A stretch of DNA of 27,741 nt from Kocuria sp. (GCA_030454085.1 JAKDJD010000030.1:1-27741), one strand, 5' to 3'. Counted from the first letter of the stretch, positions 7,776 through 16,258 are shown. Translations and numbers: made by a program. The notes: generated by a model from the sequence alone, not told the origin.

Positions 7776-9266
7776 CTAGCCCCAGTGCCCACTCATCGGT
7801 CGAATCGTCAGTTCCTTCACGGCGGCGTCTCCTGACTCCACGGTGAGGGCTACGCGGCGCTCGCCAGCACCGGGGAAAACGAAGGATGAGATCGATTCCT
7901 CGCCCTCATTCACGAACACCTCGACCGATCCGCGATCCACCAGGACACGCAGCTTGAGGTTGCCGTCCTCCGTCGCCCGGGCAGGAGCGGAACGTATTCC
8001 GCGGTCGGGAGTTGCTGACCCGCGACGGTCCAGGACAACGCGTTCGATTTGGTCGTCATAGGCCACGAACGCTGCTTCCGCCCCGTCACCGGTACGACCA
8101 ATGGACAGCCCCGCTCTTTCGGCCGTCGTGGCGCGCAGGTCCAGCACGAGTTCGATTTCGGCCGTGTCGATTCCGGCAATCACATCGCGCATTCCCTCCG
8201 GGGCAGTGAAGGCCCCGAAAGCGTGGGAATCTTTTCGCAGGAGCGCGATCTCGGCTGCCGGTCGGTTGTGCAGATGCAGGCGGTCGTCCAAGGAGAGGAC
8301 TCGCGGAACGGTCAGCTGACCCGCCCAGGCGTCGGCCTGTGTCGGCAGTTCCCGGTCGAACGCACCCATCCACGCGAACAGGATCCTTCTGCCGTCGGGA
8401 GCCGCAAAGGTCTGCGGGGCATAGAAATTGTGGCCCCAGTCGAGGTGGCGGTATTCGGTCAGCGGCGAGAAGTCGCCTCCGGGTGTCCACTCGCCGACCA
8501 CGTACCCGGCGTGGTGACCATTGCGCCCGGTGTGCCCGCGCGGTTTGTGGCCCATGGGGCAGATGAGGAGGACCCAGTGATCGCCCAGCGGGAAGAAATC
8601 TGGGCACTCCAGCATGAACGAGTCCCGGTTCGGATCCCGGTAGAGGATCCGGTCGAACACCCAGTCGGTCAGGTTGTCGGACCGGTACAACCAGACCTCG
8701 CCGCGGTTCCGGGCCGAACATGCGCCGAAGACCATCCACCAGGTTCCCTCCGCGCGCCAGACCTTGGGGTCACGAAAGTGGAGCAGATCCGCGGGGCCTT
8801 CGACGACGACGCCGTGCTTCTCGAAGGTCACCCCGTCCGAGGAAACCGCCATGCACTGGACTTGAAGGTTGCCTTCATCCTCGTTGATCCCGTTGCGCCA
8901 ACGATGGCCCGTGTAAAAGGCATAGAGGCGGCCGTCGTCGCCCTCCACCGCCGAACCGGAGAATACGCCGTCACGGTCCTCTTCGAGGGAAGGCGCCAGG
9001 GCGATCGGTTCCCTGGTCCAGGTGACGAGGTCCTCGCTGGAAACGTGTCCCCAATGCATGGGTCCCCACTGGGTCGAATAGGGGTGATGCTGGAAGTAGG
9101 CGTGGTACCGACCTTGGTAGAAGCACAGGCCGTTGGGATCGTTGATCCATCCTGCGGGGGCCGCGATGTGGAACTGCGGATACCACCGGTCGTTGCGTTG
9201 TTCCGCCAAAGCACGGTTCGCGGACTGTGCGGCGTCGATACGGGTCATCAAAGTGGAGTCGGGCAT
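7776..9266 (-). CDS. GH32 beta-fructofuranosidase (sucrose/fructan hydrolase)
   Basis: Predicted to cleave the fructosyl bond of sucrose or short fructans. The 496-residue protein has the complete GH32 active site: WINDPNG with nucleophile Asp43, FRDPKV with Arg165-Asp166 (transition-state stabiliser) and MLECPDFF with acid/base Glu220. A five-bladed propeller is followed by the C-terminal beta-sandwich ending near the GSVEVFVNEG motif. There is no signal peptide, so it acts on imported sugar. It starts six bases after the symporter stop with only a weak binding site, which suggests coupled translation. Because the partner is a proton symporter and not a phosphotransferase, the substrate is probably unphosphorylated sucrose or an oligofructoside. 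Confidence 0.95.
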   Translation of the reverse strand: MPDSTLMTRIDAAQSANRALAEQRNDRWYPQFHIAAPAGWINDPNGLCFYQGRYHAYFQHHPYSTQWGPMHWGHVSSEDLVTWTREPIALAPSLEEDRDGVFSGSAVEGDDGRLYAFYTGHRWRNGINEDEGNLQVQCMAVSSDGVTFEKHGVVVEGPADLLHFRDPKVWRAEGTWWMVFGACSARNRGEVWLYRSDNLTDWVFDRILYRDPNRDSFMLECPDFFPLGDHWVLLICPMGHKPRGHTGRNGHHAGYVVGEWTPGGDFSPLTEYRHLDWGHNFYAPQTFAAPDGRRILFAWMGAFDRELPTQADAWAGQLTVPRVLSLDDRLHLHNRPAAEIALLRKDSHAFGAFTAPEGMRDVIAGIDTAEIELVLDLRATTAERAGLSIGRTGDGAEAAFVAYDDQIERVVLDRRGSATPDRGIRSAPARATEDGNLKLRVLVDRGSVEVFVNEGEESISSFVFPGAGERRVALTVESGDAAVKELTIRPMSGHWG

Positions 9267-9272
9267 GAGAGA

Positions 9273-10631
9273 TTACGCTTTCTGGGATTCTCGTGGGGCA
9301 TCGCGGAGGAAGGGGTCGCCCTGTACGTCCTGGTCGTCCCTCTTGAGGACCAGGAACCCGTACGCGGCGGCGACCAGAACAATGCCGGCGATGACGTAGA
9401 ACGTCGGTTGGTATCCGATCGCGTCGCGCAGGTTTCCCAGAACAGGGGAGAGGAGGATGTTCCCGATCTGGGATGCCAGCTGGAAACCGACCATGTACAT
9501 GGTTGCGGACAGGGCAGGGTTGAAGTGAACCGTGAAGTACCGGAAGACGGGCAGGATGCAGAGGGCGACTTCGGGCGCGTGGAACATCTTGACGAAAGAG
9601 ATCATCACCGGGTCGTGGAAGACGGCACACCCAAGGATCCGCAGGAACATGACCATCATCCCCAGCATCAGAGTGTTCTTGACCCCGATTTTCCGCATCA
9701 GGATGGGTACCAGGCCCAACATGATGGCTTCCAGGAAAACCTGCACGGAATTCAGCACTCCGTAGACCTGTTGACCCTGGCTCGGGGTGTCGAAGAGCTT
9801 GGTGTAGAAATCCGGGAACATCTGCTGGTCGAAGACCGTGTAGAAGGTCCAGGAGAGCAGAACGAACACGACCATCGCCCACAGCGAGGGGAGGCGCAGT
9901 ACGCCGAGCAACTCGCGGAGCCCCGGTGTGGTGTCCGCTCTGGTGGGATCCATGGTGGTGGTCATCTCTTCCCGCGGTGGGGTGGCCGGTGCCTTCCACA
10001 ACGTCAGGACGAAGAGGCACAGAATGCCGAACACGGATCCGAGCCAGAAGTTCAGATTCGGGTTGACCGTGAAGAGGAACCCGGCAATCAGGGCCACCAC
10101 CGCGTATCCGAAAGAGCCCCACATGCGAGCCTGGCCGTACTCGTAGTTGTAGGTGCGCGACAGGCGTTCGGAGAACGCCTCCATCAGCCCCGCCGCGGCG
10201 ACGAAACCCGCCGAGAGCACGACCGCACCCACGATGGTCCCCACCATGAACGCGTTCTCCAGCAACGGCCGGTACACCCAGATCATGAAGGGGCCGATCA
10301 ACGACATGATGATCGAGGCCCCGATCACCAGGTGACGTCGGATGCCCAGTCGGTCCTGGACGGCGCCGTAGGCGAGCATGATGACCAGGGTTCCGACGGA
10401 ATTGATCGAGTAGACGGTTCCGACCGCCCCGCCGCTGAGTCCCAGCCCCGAGCTCTCGTCCGTCAGCCATATCTGAAAGAACGACCACCAGACGCCCCAC
10501 GAGGCGAAGAAGAGGAGGAGAGTCAGGGAGCTCTGCTGGTACGCGGGATTCGTGAGCTGCTGCTTGATTCTGGAGGAGTCGGCCACGCTGCCACTTCCTT
10601 GTGATTCGTCGTCGGGCATGTCGGTTGTCAT
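9273..10631 (-). CDS. LacY-type oligosaccharide:proton symporter (probable sucrose/fructoside permease)
   Basis: The 452-residue, 12-helix MFS protein belongs to the oligosaccharide:H+ symporter family of LacY, RafB and CscB. Glu151 in GLMEAFSERLS and Arg169 in EYGQARMWG are 18 residues apart, exactly as the essential sugar-binding Glu126 and Arg144 of LacY. Helix-I residues SWGVWWSFFQIWL and the loop VQDRLGIRR also fit. It is the first gene of a two-gene unit with the GH32 hydrolase, which suggests sucrose or short fructans as substrate. The ATG directly follows the operator and has no Shine-Dalgarno sequence. ATG at 10619 (Met5) also lacks one. Confidence 0.92.
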   Translation of the reverse strand: MTTDMPDDESQGSGSVADSSRIKQQLTNPAYQQSSLTLLLFFASWGVWWSFFQIWLTDESSGLGLSGGAVGTVYSINSVGTLVIMLAYGAVQDRLGIRRHLVIGASIIMSLIGPFMIWVYRPLLENAFMVGTIVGAVVLSAGFVAAAGLMEAFSERLSRTYNYEYGQARMWGSFGYAVVALIAGFLFTVNPNLNFWLGSVFGILCLFVLTLWKAPATPPREEMTTTMDPTRADTTPGLRELLGVLRLPSLWAMVVFVLLSWTFYTVFDQQMFPDFYTKLFDTPSQGQQVYGVLNSVQVFLEAIMLGLVPILMRKIGVKNTLMLGMMVMFLRILGCAVFHDPVMISFVKMFHAPEVALCILPVFRYFTVHFNPALSATMYMVGFQLASQIGNILLSPVLGNLRDAIGYQPTFYVIAGIVLVAAAYGFLVLKRDDQDVQGDPFLRDAPRESQKA

Positions 10632-10648
10632 GCTAAATCGATTTAGCA
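10631..10648. promoter_or_regulatory. Perfect 18 bp LacI-family operator
   Basis: TGCTAAATCGATTTAGCA is a perfect palindrome with a central CG, the typical form of a LacI-family operator. Its last base overlaps the symporter start codon, and it covers the predicted transcription start. The divergent LacI gene begins about 100 bases away, so the operator most likely binds that protein and releases it when the sugar or a derivative is present. Confidence 0.85.
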
Positions 10649-10650
10649 GA

Positions 10651-10679
10651 ACGGTATCACCGATCTCTCGCGTGGTCCA
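10651..10679 (-). promoter_or_regulatory. Candidate symporter-GH32 promoter
   Basis: On the minus strand TGGACC (10679-10674) and TACCGT (10656-10651) are separated by 17 bases and fit a -35 and a TANNNT -10. The predicted start, about 10644, falls inside the operator and would give a leader of only about 13 bases. The -35 lies in the small palindrome CGTGGTCCACG (10671-10681). Confidence 0.5.
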
Positions 10680-10745
10680 CGTCTCACGTAGGATGGGCTA
10701 CGGTCGTGCCCGGACGGGCGAGAGCCGGTGGCAATGAGGAGATCC

Positions 10746-11759
10746 ATGAGCAAGCGCCCTACTCAGGCCGACGTCGCCCGCAGTGCGGGGGTGTCTCCGA
10801 CCACCGTGAGCTTCGTGCTCAACGGCAGGACCGGAACGAGGATCTCCGACGACGCCGCACGCCGGGTACGGGCCGCCGCGGACGCGCTCGGCTATTCCCC
10901 GGATCCGACCGCTCTGAGTCTGCGCACGGGACGGACCAAGACCCTCGGCTTCGTCTCCGACGGCGTCACGGTCACCCGATATGCCTCAGCGATGATCCGT
11001 GGAGTCTTGGACGCGGCCGAATCGAAGGGGCAGAGCGTCATGATGGCCGAGGTGGACGACCATCCGGACCGTTGGGAGAGGGCCGTTGTCGACCTCTCGG
11101 ACCGCAAAGTCGACGCCATCGTCATCGGTCTCATGGTCGCCCGCAAGATCGAATTGCCGCCTATGCCTGCCGGGATGTCGGCGGTGATCGTCAACGGTCT
11201 TTCGGACGGGCTCCCGAGCGTGCTTCCGGACGAATTCGCGGCGGGACGAGCCGCCGCCGAATATGTGATTCGAGCGGGGCACCGTCGCATCGCGTTCGTC
11301 GGTCGGTCTGAACGCATGCTGGATCCCGTGGTCTCGGCAACGGTTGGGCGCCGCTACCAAGGTATTGACCGTGCCATGGCGGACGCAGGGCTACATTTCA
11401 TCACGACCTGTGACCTGCCCGAGTGGGAACCAGGTCCAGCCCGCGAGGCCGCCATCTCCGTGCTTGAGTCGCCGTCCCGCCCTACCGCCATCCTTGCGGC
11501 GAACGACCGCGTGGCTTTCGGCGTCTACCAAGCGGCGGCAGAGCTGGGACTCGCGATCGCCGACGATGTCTCGGTCATGTCTTTCGACGACGAGGCTTTG
11601 GCGGACTACGTGCGCCCCGGGTTGACAACCATGCGCCTTCCCTACCGCGACATGGGCATGGCCGGGGTCAAGGAGGCCCTGAACCCAGTCAATGATCGCC
11701 TTGAGCTTCCGATGCCGCTGGTGGAGAGGGGATCGGTGGCGCCCCCTCGGGGCCAATAG
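10746..11759 (+). CDS. LacI-family repressor of the sucrose/fructan module
   Basis: This 337-residue protein has the LacI helix-turn-helix at its N terminus (TQADVARSAGVSPTTVSFVLNGR), the hinge region near residues 45-60, and a periplasmic-binding-protein-like sensor domain. The sensor shows the typical GHRRIAFVG, RPTAILAANDRVAFGVYQAA and VSVMSFDD segments. ATG 10746 follows GAGGAG by four bases; the upstream in-frame ATG at 10728 has no such site. It is divergent from the symporter/GH32 pair, whose start carries a perfect LacI-type operator, so local negative control by sugar is the natural reading. The protein looks intact. Confidence 0.93.
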   Translation: MSKRPTQADVARSAGVSPTTVSFVLNGRTGTRISDDAARRVRAAADALGYSPDPTALSLRTGRTKTLGFVSDGVTVTRYASAMIRGVLDAAESKGQSVMMAEVDDHPDRWERAVVDLSDRKVDAIVIGLMVARKIELPPMPAGMSAVIVNGLSDGLPSVLPDEFAAGRAAAEYVIRAGHRRIAFVGRSERMLDPVVSATVGRRYQGIDRAMADAGLHFITTCDLPEWEPGPAREAAISVLESPSRPTAILAANDRVAFGVYQAAAELGLAIADDVSVMSFDDEALADYVRPGLTTMRLPYRDMGMAGVKEALNPVNDRLELPMPLVERGSVAPPRGQ

Positions 11760-12060
11760 CACGACTGGGGCGTCCCCATTCGGGCCCTCGGAGTATCGCG
11801 GCGGCCATGACAGCACCGCTACGTAACGTCAGTCTTTCCGCGCTCGACAACGGGCCGGCGTCGAGGTCCTGACCCACGCACCACTCGACCGTGTTCTTCC
11901 CGAGTCGACCGTCGCCCGGACGGTCGTCCAGGGGAGGGAGACAGCCTGGCGGCAGGTCATGTATGACGTATTTTTGCCCCGAATGTCGGCCCCGATACCT
12001 CGCCGTGAGCGGGGCAGTACCGTGACGAGAACGTCCAGACAACGACTCCGGGGGAATGAT
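11760..12060. other. Intergenic region lacI - flavin monooxygenase
   Basis: These 301 bases contain no credible gene. An eight-pair hairpin at 11906-11926 (CGACCGTC / GACGGTCG, five-base loop) may help end lacI transcription but has no T-run. GTCAT-GT-ATGAC (11956-11967) is a short inverted repeat just before an ATTTTT tract, and could be an operator for the next gene. GCCCCG and CGGGGC (from about 11989 to 12015) form a further weak stem. No known riboswitch was recognised. Confidence 0.5.
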
Positions 12061-13155
12061 ATGAACGCGCTCAAACTTCACTGGTTCCTGCCGACGAGCT
12101 CCGACTCCCGGGGCATCGTCGGGGGAGGTCACGGCGCCGACGTCGTGGGAACCGCGGCAACCAGGCGGCCCGACCTTCGGTACCTGACTCAAGTTGCCCA
12201 GGCAGCCGAATACAACGGCTTCGAATCCGTGCTGACTCCGACCGGTCTGTGGTGCCAGGACTCGTGGCTGACCACGGCCGCAATCGCCCAGCACACCGAG
12301 ACCCTCAAATTCCTCGTCGCGTTCCGCCCTGCCGCCATTTCGCCGACTCTTGGGGCGCAGATGGCCGCGACTTACCAGGACATTACCGGTGGGCGATTGA
12401 ACGTCAACATCGTGACCGGAGGGGAGTCCGCGGAACAGCAAGCATTCGGCGACTTCAACGACAAGGACGCGAGATACGCGCAGACGGGTGAATTCCTCGA
12501 CGTCGTCGGCCGTTTGTGGGACCACGGCGAACCGTTCGACTACGAGGGCGATCACATCCGGGTCGGACAGGCACGACTGGCCCATGCTCCCGAGCCGCGT
12601 CCCGAGATCTATTTCGGTGGTTCCTCCCCGGCCGCGGGCCGAATTGCCGCCGCCCACTCGGACGTCTACCTCACTTGGGGTGAACCCCCGCAGCAAGCCA
12701 AGGAAAAGATCGACTGGATCCGGGGGCTGGCCAACGAGCAGGGACGCAACGTCAGGTTCGGAATCCGGTTGCACACCATCTCGCGGGACACCTCGGAGGA
12801 AGCTTGGGCGGTCGCCGAGAAGATGCTGGACGGGCTCGATCCGGAGCTGATTCGGAAGCAACAGGATGCGTTGCGCCGGTCCGAATCGGAAGGCCAACGG
12901 AGGATGCTGGACCTGAACCGTGGGTCGGTCTCGGACCTTGAAATCTACCCTGGGCTCTGGGCAGGCGTGGGGCTCGTGCGCGGGGGAGCCGGCACAGCGC
13001 TCGTCGGGTCCCACCGTGAAGTTGCCGACCTCATCAAGGAATACATTGCGGTCGGGTTCGACGAATTCGTGCTCTCCGGGTATCCGTGCCTTGAAGAGGC
13101 TTACTGGTTCGGCGAAGGCGTACGTCCGCTCCTTGAGAACGAAGGGCTCCTGTAA
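12061..13155 (+). CDS. ssuD: SsuD-like FMNH2-dependent alkanesulfonate monooxygenase (LLM class)
   Basis: Predicted to use reduced flavin and oxygen to release sulfite from an alkanesulfonate, forming an aldehyde, in the cytoplasm. The 364-residue protein carries the SsuD signature blocks: Cys65 in TPTGLWCQDSW, the RPAAISPTLGAQMAATYQDITGGRL segment with NIVTGGE, Arg-Leu-His in FGIRLHTI and Tyr in LSGYPCLEEAYWFGEG. These match Cys54, Arg226/His228 and Tyr331 of the E. coli enzyme. ATG 12061 follows GGGGGA by five or six bases. No ssuABC transporter or flavin reductase is adjacent, so the physiological substrate is uncertain; other sulfonate or sulfone monooxygenases of this subfamily are alternatives. 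Confidence 0.85.
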   Translation: MNALKLHWFLPTSSDSRGIVGGGHGADVVGTAATRRPDLRYLTQVAQAAEYNGFESVLTPTGLWCQDSWLTTAAIAQHTETLKFLVAFRPAAISPTLGAQMAATYQDITGGRLNVNIVTGGESAEQQAFGDFNDKDARYAQTGEFLDVVGRLWDHGEPFDYEGDHIRVGQARLAHAPEPRPEIYFGGSSPAAGRIAAAHSDVYLTWGEPPQQAKEKIDWIRGLANEQGRNVRFGIRLHTISRDTSEEAWAVAEKMLDGLDPELIRKQQDALRRSESEGQRRMLDLNRGSVSDLEIYPGLWAGVGLVRGGAGTALVGSHREVADLIKEYIAVGFDEFVLSGYPCLEEAYWFGEGVRPLLENEGLL

Positions 13156-13201
13156 ACCTGCCCGACAGGGTTGAACGCGCAACATCGTCCGGGAAGTCGG
13201 A

Positions 13202-13221
13202 AACGATGCGTACTCATCGTT
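13202..13221. promoter_or_regulatory. 20 bp inverted repeat over the purD -35 region
   Basis: AACGATG (13202-13208) is perfectly inverted at 13215-13221, with a six-base centre. The centre coincides with where the -35 hexamer of the purD promoter would lie. The position suggests an operator for a dimeric regulator. No identical element was noticed before purF or purC. Confidence 0.45.
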
Positions 13222-13231
13222 GCCGATTAGC

Positions 13232-13237
13232 TATGGT
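13232..13237 (+). promoter_or_regulatory. -10 element of a probable leaderless purD promoter
   Basis: TATGGT fits the TANNNT -10 pattern and ends six bases before the purD ATG. Transcription would therefore start at or next to the A of the start codon. This agrees with the absence of a ribosome binding site before purD. No good -35 hexamer is present. Confidence 0.5.
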
Positions 13238-13243
13238 TGCTCC

Positions 13244-14536
13244 ATGAAGATTTTGGTGCTGGGCCCGGGCGGGCGCGAACACGCGATCATCACCGCGCTC
13301 CTGCGCGATCCGGCGGTCACGGAGGTCCACGCGGCACCCGGGAACGCCGGGATCGCCGAGATTGTTCGGACCCATGCCGTGGACGCGAACAGTCCGGAGG
13401 AAACCACTGCTCTCGCCGAACGCCTGGATGCGGACTTGATCGTGATCGGTCCGGAGGCTCCCCTGGTATCTGGCGTTGCGGACGCTCTGCGAGAGGCTGG
13501 GTTCCCGGTCTTCGGGCCCAACGCCGACGCCGCCCAACTGGAGGGCTCCAAAGCATTCGCCAAAGAGATCATGGCCGCCGCCAACGTCCCGACCGCGATG
13601 GCCCGCGTCGCTCACGATCTCTCGACGGTCGAGGAATGCCTCGATTCCTTTGGGGCACCGTACGTCGTCAAGGACGATGGTCTGGCGGCGGGCAAAGGTG
13701 TCGTCGTCACCGAGGACCGCGACGCCGCACTGGCCCACGCCGAGGCCTGCTTCGACGCAGGCTCTTCCGTGGTCATCGAGGAATTCCTGGACGGCCCGGA
13801 GGTCTCGCTCTTCGTGATCAGCGATGGGCGCCGCACCGTACCCCTCACCCCGGCCCAGGACTTCAAGAGGATTTACGACAACGACGAGGGACCGAACACG
13901 GGCGGCATGGGGGCGTACACCCCGTTGCCGTGGTTGCCCGAGAACTTCACCGATGAAGTCGTCCGGCGCGTGGCCCAGCCGACGATTGACGTGATGGCCG
14001 ATCGCGGAACCCCCTTCGTGGGCGTCCTCTACTGCGGACTTGCGCTGACGAGCCGCGGTATTCGAGTCATCGAATTCAACGCCCGCTTCGGCGATCCGGA
14101 AACCCAGGCAGTACTGGCCCGATTGAAAACCCCGCTCGGCCAACTTCTCTTGGGGGCCGCCCAGGGCGGGCTCGACGGTCGAGAATCTCTGCGATGGGAT
14201 CTCCGGACCGCCGTGGGGGTCGTCATGGCTGCTGAGAACTACCCGGAGTCCCCGCGCAAGGGCGACGTCATCACCGGTATCGCCGACGCCGAGGCCCTCG
14301 AGGACGTCTCCGTTCTGCACGCCGGGACCAGCAACAAGCGGACGCTGTCCGGGACGGACTCGGTGGTGACCTCCGGGGGCCGAGTGCTCGCCGTCGTCGC
14401 GCTCGGAGATGATCTGGACGACGCGAGGGCAAAGGTCTACCGAGGCGTTGACAAGATTTCCTGGGACGGCGCACAGTATCGCCGGGATATTGCGGAGAAA
14501 GCCGCAGCAGGCCAGGTCAAGGTTCCCTGCCCCTAG
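13244..14536 (+). CDS. purD: Phosphoribosylamine-glycine ligase (GAR synthetase)
   Basis: PurD joins 5-phosphoribosylamine and glycine with ATP, the second step of purine synthesis. The 430-residue ATP-grasp protein starts MKILVLGPGGREHAI, the conserved N-terminal loop. It continues with APGNAGI, GPEAPL, FGP then EGSKAFAKEIM, the ATP-grasp KDDGLAAGKGV segment, VIEEFLDGPEVSLF, the DNDEGPNTGGMGAYTP block and the metal-site segment EFNARFGDPETQ. An upstream extension to 13220 adds eight atypical residues. ATG 13244 has no Shine-Dalgarno site but has a -10 box at leaderless distance. purC follows 69 bases downstream. Confidence 0.97.
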   Translation: MKILVLGPGGREHAIITALLRDPAVTEVHAAPGNAGIAEIVRTHAVDANSPEETTALAERLDADLIVIGPEAPLVSGVADALREAGFPVFGPNADAAQLEGSKAFAKEIMAAANVPTAMARVAHDLSTVEECLDSFGAPYVVKDDGLAAGKGVVVTEDRDAALAHAEACFDAGSSVVIEEFLDGPEVSLFVISDGRRTVPLTPAQDFKRIYDNDEGPNTGGMGAYTPLPWLPENFTDEVVRRVAQPTIDVMADRGTPFVGVLYCGLALTSRGIRVIEFNARFGDPETQAVLARLKTPLGQLLLGAAQGGLDGRESLRWDLRTAVGVVMAAENYPESPRKGDVITGIADAEALEDVSVLHAGTSNKRTLSGTDSVVTSGGRVLAVVALGDDLDDARAKVYRGVDKISWDGAQYRRDIAEKAAAGQVKVPCP

Positions 14537-14605
14537 ACCACACATCGTCGGCCTCGCGCGTGCGGCGTGGGGCCCGCACATCACTCACACACAGGAGCGC
14601 AGCGC

Positions 14606-15529
14606 ATGTCCCCAGAGCCCACCGACATTCCGGGCTGGAAGCACATCTATTCGGGAAAAGTCAGGGACCTCTACGTCCCGGAGGAGGGCAACGACGTCAT
14701 CGGTTGCTCCTTCGCGGACAACGCCGAGGCCCGTGCGGGATCCGTGATGGTCGTGGCCACCGATCGGATCAGCGCATTCGACCATGTCCTGCCCACCCCC
14801 ATTCCGGACAAGGGCAAGATCCTGACCCAGCTCAGCCTGTGGTGGTTCGAGCAGCTCGACCAGGTTCCCAATCATGTGCTCTCGACCGACGTCCCGGAAG
14901 AAGTCTTCGGACGCGCCATGATCTGCAAGTCCTTGTCGATGTTCCCGGTCGAGTGCATCGCCCGGGGGTACCTGACCGGTACCGGCCTCAAGGAGTACCA
15001 GCGGTCCGGCACGGTGTGCGGCATCGAACTACCGGAAGGCCTGGTCGACGGCTCCAGGCTCGAAGCTCCGATCTTCACGCCGACGGGCAAGGCCGAGGTC
15101 GGTGAGCACGACGAAGCCATCACGTACGAGGAGATGACCGACGCCGTCGGTCGCGCGATGGGGGAGCGCATCCGTGAGCTGACCCTCTACATCTACGGCA
15201 CTGCCGAAAGAATCGCCCGGGAACAAGGAATCATTGTCGCCGATACCAAGGTCGAATTCGGTCTCGACTCGTACCGCGGGGAGGTCACGCTGGGTGATGA
15301 GGTCCTGACCCCCGATTCGTCGAGATTCTGGGACGGGGCCCAGTGGGCCCCGGGGCGCGCACAGGCGAGTTTCGACAAACAGTTCGTGCGTGACTGGTTG
15401 CTGTCCGACGCCGCGGGGTGGGACAGGGCGACGCCACCACCCGAACTTCCTTCTGAAATCGTGGATAGGACCCGTGCACGGTACGTCGAGGCCTACGAGA
15501 AACTCACCGGAACGGAATTTTCCTCATAG
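14606..15529 (+). CDS. purC: Phosphoribosylaminoimidazole-succinocarboxamide synthase (SAICAR synthetase)
   Basis: PurC condenses carboxyaminoimidazole ribonucleotide with aspartate using ATP. The 307-residue protein has the family's N-terminal IYSGKVRDLY, VATDRISAFDHVLPTPIPDKGKIL, the VECIARGYLTGTGLKEYQ block, the EAPIFTPTGKAE segment and the C-terminal VEFGLDSYRGEVTLGDEVLTPDSSRFW. ATG 14606 follows AGGAG by nine bases. It is downstream of purD and probably cotranscribed. The last 37 bases overlap the end of the convergent GntR regulator gene. In many relatives purS/purQ/purL lie near purC, but they are not in this window. Confidence 0.97.
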   Translation: MSPEPTDIPGWKHIYSGKVRDLYVPEEGNDVIGCSFADNAEARAGSVMVVATDRISAFDHVLPTPIPDKGKILTQLSLWWFEQLDQVPNHVLSTDVPEEVFGRAMICKSLSMFPVECIARGYLTGTGLKEYQRSGTVCGIELPEGLVDGSRLEAPIFTPTGKAEVGEHDEAITYEEMTDAVGRAMGERIRELTLYIYGTAERIAREQGIIVADTKVEFGLDSYRGEVTLGDEVLTPDSSRFWDGAQWAPGRAQASFDKQFVRDWLLSDAAGWDRATPPPELPSEIVDRTRARYVEAYEKLTGTEFSS

Positions 15530-16224
15530 GCCACTCCGTAGAACCACCGGATGTGCTCCCGGACCCTCTGTGAAGCCTCTTCGGGGCTGCGCCCCTGGAC
15601 CGATTCGAGGATTCCGCGGTGTTGCTCCTGCAGGGTTCGACGAACCGAGGGCCAGTCCCCGAGGCGGGGTACGCCCTCCTGAACATAACCGACCGTAGCC
15701 TGGCGCAACGAGTCCAGGATCGTGGTGACGACGACGTTGCCACCGAGCCCCGAGACCACCAGGTGGAAGTGTGCATCCAGCTCGTGGAAGCGCATATCGG
15801 GAAGCATCGGGTCATCCATCTCATCCAGATACCTCTTGGCCCTGGTCAGGGCTATTTTGTCCTGGGTCGTCGACCACCGAGCTGCCGCGTCGGCGGCGGC
15901 TTGCGACTCGAGTTGTTCACGGGTCGCAACCACATCTCCCACGGGCAGGAAATTCGACGCCAGGTGCATGCGAAGGCCCCAGCCGAGGGCGGCCGATGGT
16001 TCCGAGACCACGACCGCCCCCGCGCTGGGACCTGATCCGACTCCCGAACGTACGAGTCCCATCGCGTCAAGGACCCGGATGGCTTCACGGACCGAGGCAC
16101 GGGATATCCCGAATTCCTCTGCGAGGGCGCGCTCCGCCGGAAGTCTGTCGCCCACGGCGAGTTCCCCGTTGCGCAGTCGATCCTCGATGTTCTGCAGGAC
16201 GATGGTGTAGGTCTTCTTCTCCAC
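15493..16224 (-). CDS. FadR/FCD-type GntR regulator of the lactate module (LldR-like)
   Basis: This 243-residue protein has an N-terminal GntR winged helix (LRNGELAVGDRLPAERALAEEFGISRASVREAIRVL cut by the usual GntR motif, residues about 15-60). The C-terminal FCD helical domain keeps metal-site residues in the LDAHFH, EQHRGI and REHIRWF segments. GTG 16224 follows AAGG by about nine bases; the in-frame TTG at 16233 has no spacing for a binding site. It lies 34 bases downstream of the lactate permease on the same strand, so it should respond to lactate and bind the TNGTNNNACNA site before the permease (inference). Its 3' end overlaps purC by 37 bases. Confidence 0.9.
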   Translation of the reverse strand: MEKKTYTIVLQNIEDRLRNGELAVGDRLPAERALAEEFGISRASVREAIRVLDAMGLVRSGVGSGPSAGAVVVSEPSAALGWGLRMHLASNFLPVGDVVATREQLESQAAADAAARWSTTQDKIALTRAKRYLDEMDDPMLPDMRFHELDAHFHLVVSGLGGNVVVTTILDSLRQATVGYVQEGVPRLGDWPSVRRTLQEQHRGILESVQGRSPEEASQRVREHIRWFYGVAYEENSVPVSFS

Positions 16225-16258
16225 AGAACACAACCTTAGCTGCGCAAAGCGTCGTCGG

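Noticed and set aside
8049..10604. An 851-codon plus-strand frame opposite GH32 and the symporter
   Set aside because: Shadow of two well-supported minus-strand genes; no ribosome binding site and a low-complexity His/Asp/Gln-rich translation.
11689..13185. A 498-codon minus-strand frame opposite the flavin monooxygenase
   Set aside because: Shadow frame; the plus-strand gene has all SsuD active-site residues and a ribosome binding site.
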